A stretch of DNA of 64,000 bases from Camillea tinctor (lineage: Eukaryota > Ascomycota > Sordariomycetes > Xylariales > Xylariaceae). Position numbers and translations under genes: made by a program. Numbering within the stretch: the stretch's first letter is position 1; each line of letters starts with the position of its first letter. Positions 57,277 through 64,000 of the stretch are shown one piece after another. The notes below the pieces were generated by a model that saw only the letters and a program-made list of their open reading frames with translations, had not been told where the DNA came from and did not search any database. The stretch covers positions 186,001 through 250,000 of the forward strand of contig MU394069.1 of the NCBI GenBank assembly GCA_022578605.1, given 5' to 3'.

Positions 57277-60200
57277 CTTGTCGAAAGTTTGGATGGTGGA
57301 CTTTGTGTGAATAAATAAGAAAAAGATAAAAAAGCGAGTGGAAGTGCCCTATTCTAATCGAGTTAGGTCACACAGTTTCTCTTCCAGGGTTGGGAGATGT
57401 ACGTAGAACGAGGGGGAAAAGAGACTTACAGGTCTGGCGGGTGAAGACTAATAAAGATTAGACTAAGTATTAAGAGATGTTGGTGTATGTAGGAGTTGGA
57501 TTGATCGATTTGAAAAAGCTATGGTCTGGGACGGCAATTTTTATGGTCGTGAAGTCAAAAATAAAAGTGAGACGAAGATCGCCGCCTCCCTAGTCCCTGA
57601 GGGGGGACGCAGACATTTGACCGGCAGACGTTGAGACCCTCATTGCGGTTCCTGGCGGGTCGATGGGTTACCCCCCCTTTGGCCTTGCTGCCCTAATGCA
57701 ACAATCAATAGTTTCGTGATGGCCTGCCACCTGATGAGGCCCACCGAAACACCACCTGCCTACCCGAGTTTTCTTGAAAAGGGTGGGCTTTCGCGAATCC
57801 CATGGACAGCGGACGAATGACGAAGCAATCCGCCTGCGTAGGGGATGGTTGATCTTTTGGGTCCGCGGGCTGACACGGACTGGGGTTATTTCGCTCCGAA
57901 TCGAGGCGTACGACCACGTTTCTCGCGTGGGCCGCGCCCACAGGACGTCCCAGTCGGCTCGCTCGGCATCGGCCCACTAGACTATTGCGAGGAAGATGCA
58001 GCCAAGACCGTGAAGGTCCTTTTCGGCCGATATCGTATCATGACGCGTTGTTCGAGAGGGGAGCGGGGCGGGATATGGGGAGCAGCGTTTGCCCATTCCT
58101 TGGCCGTTGATCATGGAGCAGAGACTTCGTGTCGTCTCGCGTTATAGGAACAAGGCCCCGCGAGCAACCTCCAGTGTGGAAACTCTCATTCGACCCTGAT
58201 TGGTAACTAGTCTCCCTGTCTCATGTAGGGAGTGAGGGAAAAGAAAATACACTAACTGGAAAGAGAGAGGGAAAGAGAAATAGACCAAAAAGAGAAGATA
58301 GGGAAAAGACTACCGAAAGAGGAGAAGATTTGGTGAGAGGAGATTTCCTTTCCACCACACTAAGAAAACTTGATCGTAGCCCATCGACACGGAGATAGTC
58401 TTACACCACATACTTACACTTACACAACCTAACCTACATGTAACATAGGTAGTCTTCCTCCCGCTCTCCACCAGACCTTGCCTCTTTCTAGCCAGGGCAA
58501 AAGCCAGGGGTACTAAGTTAAGCATTTTTAGTTGCATTAGACCTGGTGCTAAGCTGGTCCCCCCTTTTGGTGGTTACTTTGAAGCCGTTGTTCTATTCGT
58601 CCGTGGCAACTCTTCATCCACTACCGTGTCGTATATTTAATCTCCCTGGCCGACCCTGCGCGCGTCGCTGCGTGCCCTTGAAAATCTCTCGATAGACTCT
58701 GGATAACGATCACTTGACTTTTCCCTCTCTTTCTTTTGTCATTTTTGTCATTTTGCCCATTTCCAGATATCTTAATATAGTAACAACCACAGTTTTGTTA
58801 CATTACATACCCCCGCTCGCCATAAATCCACTATAATCACACCACAGTATAGCATCTTATTTGTTAAAGAGATAGTACAACTTAGATAACCACCAAATAT
58901 GACTCTTATTAACTGACATCAGTCGGCTCTTCATGATCACGAAGTGAGGTAAAGTAATAAACAACCCACTATTGTTTTCGTTGAATCCTTTTTCGTGGGA
59001 AATTTTATGTAAGTGGGTATAAGTTGTTGTTTTTAATTAGGCTCTCGCATTCATCAACAAACAATTAATTGCGGCGGGAGGCAGCAGATCAGATCAAACA
59101 GACTGACCCTTCACAGCTCAACTGGAGATCCGGGTGCAGATAGATATCAAGAGCTTCACTTGAATTAGCCAAGACCAGGACGTCGACGCGAGCACTTAAC
59201 TTTCCGACGCGTAATGACCTAATGCCTCTGCGCACGAGCAGATTACCACAAGAGGCTCAACCCGGACGAGTTGCCCAAAGATATACATGCAGCAACGATC
59301 CTGTAAGGGACTATCGACTTTTCGATCGAGGATAATCACTACCCCGGTAGAGGGTAAATGAAGGCCAATAGGATGCCCGGTTTACCAGAGCTACGGGAAA
59401 TAGGCTTACGGAGTATTGACGAGTTTAAGCAGCTTCAGGGTCCATCGGGGCACCGTGCAAAAGAGTCTTCTCAACCACAACCAGGTTTGAACCACCTTGG
59501 GTTAATACATACTATCGACTCATACATGTGACGATTGTAATCACCCTAGCAACTGTTGTCTAATAATAGAAAAACTCTATTATTATTATTATTACATGAC
59601 CTCAGTCTTGGGAAGACCTGGAGAACGACAAACTTAGAAACTGTCGGCTGCAACGGGAAATTAGATGATGTTATAATTGGAGATAACCCATGTTGCTGTT
59701 GAGGGCTCGGCAATGTTGTAATGAAGATAAAGCATGTTGCATTTCGTAATTGGGCATACGGGACAAGTTCGCTTATAGCTCGAGCCTCGCAAAAATTACA
59801 TCACGCGGATTCGGAGTCCGGATAACTCCCCAGTTTTTGCAAGATTTGACGCCGATCCAACGATCCCTCGGGAATTATACCAATGATCGATATTACATAT
59901 TGGGCCTTGCCGGCGTGTAATAACGCGTCCTCGAAGGCCTAAACTCTGACGGACGACCTTTTCGTTCCTGCATCGTCTTCAACCGGCTTGGCGCCCTTTA
60001 CCGGCTGAGCGAGTTCAAGAGAGATGGTGGAGACTCTGGGGAAGTTGGGGAACTTCACCAACGAAACAGGCCATTAACTACCCTGCCCAGTGCCAAATAG
60101 AGTAGGAGACCCAGGCGGGATGCGTAAAAAAGAAATTCCCGGTAGACGACTCTCTTTCTCGGTGGAACATATCGGTAATATCCCAATAGTGTTGTCATAT

Positions 60201-60524
60201 GTTGCTTTTAGGCTCAACAGCTAAACTACTCAATCAGGGGAAGGCGTTGTTGTCTCGAAAAATAACATGTGTCAGCTTGATGGTTTTCTTCTGGGCTCTG
60301 GGTTGTGACACTATGGCGAACAAGAGCCGTCAGAGAGTGTTGGGCGGTATAAAAATGGGCGTCATCACCATCAATACCACGCCGTCTCAGCAAAAGAAAA
60401 AATATGACGTGACCGACAATAAGCCAAAATAGGGTCCTCTGACACAGCTTGACGTCGAGTACCAGACAAAGCCTCGTGAGGGTTCTCCGGATACCAATAA
60501 ACAAGTGCTCATCTCTTTGCCACC
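57277..60524. other. Intergenic, includes a GC-rich island
   Basis: 3.2 kb. About 57580-58150 is richer in G+C than its surroundings and carries frames on both strands, none with a recognisable domain. The rest is AT-rich. A TAT trinucleotide run lies near 59578-59594. Confidence 0.45.
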
Positions 60525-61486
60525 ATGGGTCAAAGCCCCTCATTGCCAGGGCCGCCAGGAACGAAGTTCCGAGTTATTGGAGCTGGCATGTGAGTCTAAG
60601 TGAACTTCCCATCGCGCCTATTGTTACTTTTCTTAGCCCTATGATGTCGGGTCCCATATATTATAGTATTAGTGGCCCTACCGACCCCTAGCAATACTCG
60701 TCATATAATCTCTCTTTACGTGAATCATAAGCCAGGCTGACGTAACTCAGGTCGCGGACGGGCACGAAGACTCTAAATGAAGCCCTCACAATCCTTCTGA
60801 AGGGACCCGTTCATGATTCGGGCATCCAGTCGCTTGGGGGCCCCATGGACCAAATAAAGACATGGCTACAGATTATGGAACTGGCGCCAAGGGCTCAATC
60901 ATTTTCCGACCGGAAGAAGCTAGATTGGATGTTTTCTGAAATCCTGGATGGGTATGTAGCGACTATGGACTGCCCAGCTGCAACTCTGACTCCAGAAATA
61001 CTGCGGGTCTTCCCGGATGCTATCGTGATAGCGACGACTCGGGAGCAGGAGGCATGGTGGAAGAGTATGGACTACATGAACAGCATGATGTCAACATGGT
61101 ACCTACCCCTGGTCGTCCTGTGGCTCCATAAGAGTCAAGTATACGGGATATGGCGGGAACGGTTCCGCAACATAATGCTGTGGCGATACGACCAGGAGAA
61201 GATCGAGCATGACACTCTTCGCAGACACGAGGAGCATCTGCGTCAAGTGGTACCGCCAGAGAAGCTATTCTGGTACCAAGTGAGCGAAGGATGGGAGCCG
61301 TTGTGCCGCATCCTCAATGTTCCCGTGCCGGACTGCCCATTCCCTCATAACAACAATAAGACCGATGCCACTAAGATATTCTGGGATCATGTAGTGGCCG
61401 GCATAATATCATGGATATTTATCTTGGCGTTGTCTAGTATGATGATCTGGTATGGAAAAGGCTGGATTAGCCAGCGCTTCGCTTAA
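60525..61486 (+). CDS. Sulfotransferase-like P-loop protein (Sulfotransfer_4 type) with C-terminal membrane anchor
   Basis: Two exons, 60525-60589 and 60751-61486, give 266 residues. Exon 1 encodes MGQSPSLPGPPGTKFRVIGA. The junction creates the nucleotide-sulfate-binding P-loop VIGAGMSRTGTKTL (17-30), which supports the model strongly. Family blocks follow: LRVFPDAIVIATTREQEAWW (about 106-125) and the C-terminal VSEGWEPLCRILNVPVPDCP. A hydrophobic segment at about 236-258 (AGIISWIFILALSSMMIW) suggests membrane anchoring. The family is widespread in fungi and often near secondary-metabolism genes; enzymatic activity is mostly unproven, though the fold is that of PAPS-dependent sulfotransferases. 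A Gly-to-Ser change at the third P-loop position is conservative. No biosynthetic partner is visible nearby. Confidence 0.87.
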
Positions 61487-64000
61487 GGGATGGGAACTAT
61501 AGGAAAGGACAGCACTAAATGGGCTCAGGGGCATAGATCTATTTTCTTCGCGATATCCCGTCATCTGAAAGAATCGTATTGGCAATAGCTAAGACGTCCT
61601 TCGGAAGCTATACTCTCCGACATACGTCAGAACTCACATCGGGATATGCAGGCCGGGCTACAAACCCCAGGTATCTTCTTTTTCTTCTGTCCTCGTGATT
61701 TATACGGAGTATATAGTCAGTATAAACTAGGAGAGAGTAGTTTTAAATCAATCCTTCTTCTTAGCCGGGGTATCGGTATATATACGGCTTTATTTCCCTT
61801 TTGGACGAATCAATATTCATCATAACCGGGGTTTACGATGACCATCATAGGACATACCTATGTCAGGATTTCTCCGAGCTGGTGATGTCTCAAAGTTAGA
61901 GTATCCAATAATTAGAAGATAAAAAAGTACATACCTCTTTGTTTCCACATCCAGATACTATGAGGGTCACCCTGAGAGACAGAAAAGTCCTTGTCCCCGT
62001 CGATAAGCAAAACGCTAAGACTACTTGCGTCTAGTATAACTACAATCGGTATTCTTATACGTACTAGTATTAGACATAGGATCTACAATAGTCTCTATAT
62101 ACTAGTAGATATCCGTAAAAGTCATCATTATACTTGGATTGTATATTGTACTAAAGAAAAATTTCTATGTAGAACTTAACTACTAGTTGCCATGGTGTAA
62201 GGGAGGTTCAAATTACCTAACCTAGTTCGTTCATTATATTTTCTCTATTACACGTAAAAGTCAATTAGCAACTTAGAGAGGCTGGTAGAGCCCTACGGAA
62301 ATTCCTTTCCTAACCTTACCCTTATTCCACAGGAAGATCTTGCAGGTGCATTATCCCGTTTTGCAAATAGACAGAGTCTATGACGCGATACGAATCTCTG
62401 CATCGAGACCAGACTATTTTAGAGTCTCAGCTTCACCGGTGGGGAGATCAGCTGCTCCGCGTACTAGGCGCTGCCTGACTGTAGATCAGGTCGCTTTGTG
62501 TGTTAGGAAGTATGCAACCGTCTTTTGTATGCAGGCTAGTCATTCTATTGAAGCCCCATTTCTGCAGTGCAACCCAGAGGATGGTGTGCCTCTTTTCGAG
62601 TTTCGTCTTTCGGAGGAGACTCCATGGATATGTGCTATGGTTTCCTAGTGAAAGACTATATATATTATTACATAAGCTAGTCTAGATAGTCATGGATGGG
62701 TTACATGTCTGCCTTCTACCAGGAAACCAAAGTAGTATTAAGGAGATAGGGGAGAGTTGCCTATAGCTTGGGTACTCTTCGGTGAACCGCCCGAACAGAG
62801 AAGCTCCGCTTTCTACGTCCTTCCGAATATAGCTGCCCCTACCACCGTCGGTATCCATATGATACCTGCATATCAGAGGTCGCAGTCTTAAGGCCACCCG
62901 CGCCAACACTTTTCGCTGGTTTTTCTGACTCATGGAATCCAAAGAGCTACCCAGGTCGACATAACTTGGCCGCTTATACAACAAATAGGAGAATGATTAC
63001 CCGAGAAATCAATATTATTTGTAAGCCGTCTCGAACCTAATCGTAGAGTCTAGAAAAGCGTGTTATCTAGGCGGAGCCTATAACTAACCTCCCCCTTCCC
63101 CTCACATAAACAGGCCGCAGTTGAGGCCATGTTTATGGAGAAGTTAGAGGGATTTATGGTGTCTAAGACGCCGCTATCGGGAGTATGAATATGTATATAT
63201 AGCACAGTTATTATAAGTGCCGAGGGAAGAAGGGTACTCACGGAAAGGAGGAGATAGCAGGCATCAAGGCGCCCAGTGGGCGATCCTTTAGTATGGGCAT
63301 CGTCCATTGGGACACCGGTGGACCCGCTTCTGCACAGAGACGACGATCTCGGTCTTTATGCGAAGTTTTTATCTGCCGACTTGTATGGTTTCATGTGATA
63401 TATCACTCAAAGAGTGCTCAATGGCGTGCTTGCATGTATGCGGGTGACTCCTAACAACATTATGCATAGAATGTGACTTTTAGTAGTCTGCTTTACGATG
63501 ATCTGATCAGCGACCTTTTGTACGTCGAATCAATGTGATAGTATCAGATGCGGGCGGATTATAAAAGACTTTTTACGTTAACAATCAGGTGAGAAAGGAC
63601 AGACGGCCAGGGATTTTTGGTATTACAAGAAACTCTTCGGATGTTTCTTGGATGACTTCGGTATTCCGGCTTTGCACGGCATACAAGGCTTAGGAACCCA
63701 TAGGAATACAGAGAATAACAGTATGAAATACCAAGCATTGGGAAAAACCAACAGAGTTAGGGTATGTTCGTCGAGAAGCGAGGTAGTCCTAGTGGATGAT
63801 TTTAGCTGCGTCAGTGCACCGCAATCTTTCATTAAAATGTAAATTTAGTAACCTGATGAAGTATATTTTGATGTTCTCATTTTAATGAGTAACCTCATCA
63901 CGGGAATCCAAGTCTATTCTTTCCCTTCAAGCCTAGGATGGTATCAGTAATATACGGGTCACTATCATGGTAATGATTAGTTACTATATCTGTTCTTACA
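61487..64000. other. Intergenic, AT-rich, possibly degenerate DNA
   Basis: 2.5 kb to the window edge. 61.7-62.3 kb is notably TA-rich (many TATA and TACTAGTA words), as in RIP-mutated repeats, but no transposon protein is recognisable. Frames at 62340-62648 (plus) and 62682-62984 (minus) lack domains. Confidence 0.4.

Noticed and set aside
57705..58147. Frames on both strands in the GC-rich island
   Set aside because: No domain or signal; composition alone keeps the frames open.
62340..62984. 102- and 100-codon frames near the window end
   Set aside because: No recognisable domain and no supporting splice signals; left as unexplained sequence.

Overview
This window is nuclear DNA from a filamentous ascomycete (Pezizomycotina, probably Sordariomycetes). 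Genes are single units on both strands with short GT-AG introns (about 50-270 bp, one near 520 bp) that often carry a CTAAC-type branch point. The protein repertoire is also fungal: Zn2Cys6 regulator, 7TM-RGS protein, fungal-type sulfotransferase-like protein, dihydroxyacetone-synthase-like transketolase. Coding exons are GC-rich. Spacers are long, AT-rich and full of pyrimidine tracts and microsatellites. No tRNA, rRNA, CRISPR array or intact transposon was recognised. All gene models come from reading the sequence and joining exons by hand.

Layout. 0-2.1 kb: an Ntr2-like spliceosome-disassembly factor (3' end outside the window) divergent from the Sm core protein SmG. 4.3-8.4 kb: a short cytochrome P450 and an SV2/SVOP-like MFS transporter containing a 16-nt exon. 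10.2-12.3 kb: a 7TM receptor-like protein fused to an RGS domain. 14.1-18.1 kb: an FAD-dependent monooxygenase and a medium-chain dehydrogenase/reductase, both on the minus strand, separated by a probably misassembled stretch with an N gap. 19-21.8 kb: a 957-residue protein with two cyclic-nucleotide-binding domains, an F-box and leucine-rich repeats. 21.8-31.3 kb: a gene desert holding one small secreted cysteine-rich protein. 31.3-39.3 kb: a mitochondrial Bax-inhibitor-1/GHITM-like protein, an F-box protein and MsrA. 43 kb: a YbjQ/UPF0145 protein. 45.2-54.2 kb: a compact four-gene module. 54.2-64 kb: mostly empty AT-rich DNA with a 44-residue zinc-ribbon-like microgene and a Sulfotransfer_4-type protein.

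The strongest candidate for an undescribed system is the 45.2-54.2 kb module. An L-arabinitol-4-dehydrogenase-like polyol dehydrogenase and a transketolase of the dihydroxyacetone-synthase type are transcribed divergently from one 529-bp promoter region that contains an everted CCG-N6-CGG element. Next to them are two tail-to-tail paralogous fungal regulators. One has a perfect Zn2Cys6 cluster split by an intron. The other shares an intron position and C-terminal motifs but lacks the DNA-binding exons. This looks like a self-regulated polyol/ketose catabolic cluster with a possible activator/modulator pair. Its substrate cannot be told from sequence.
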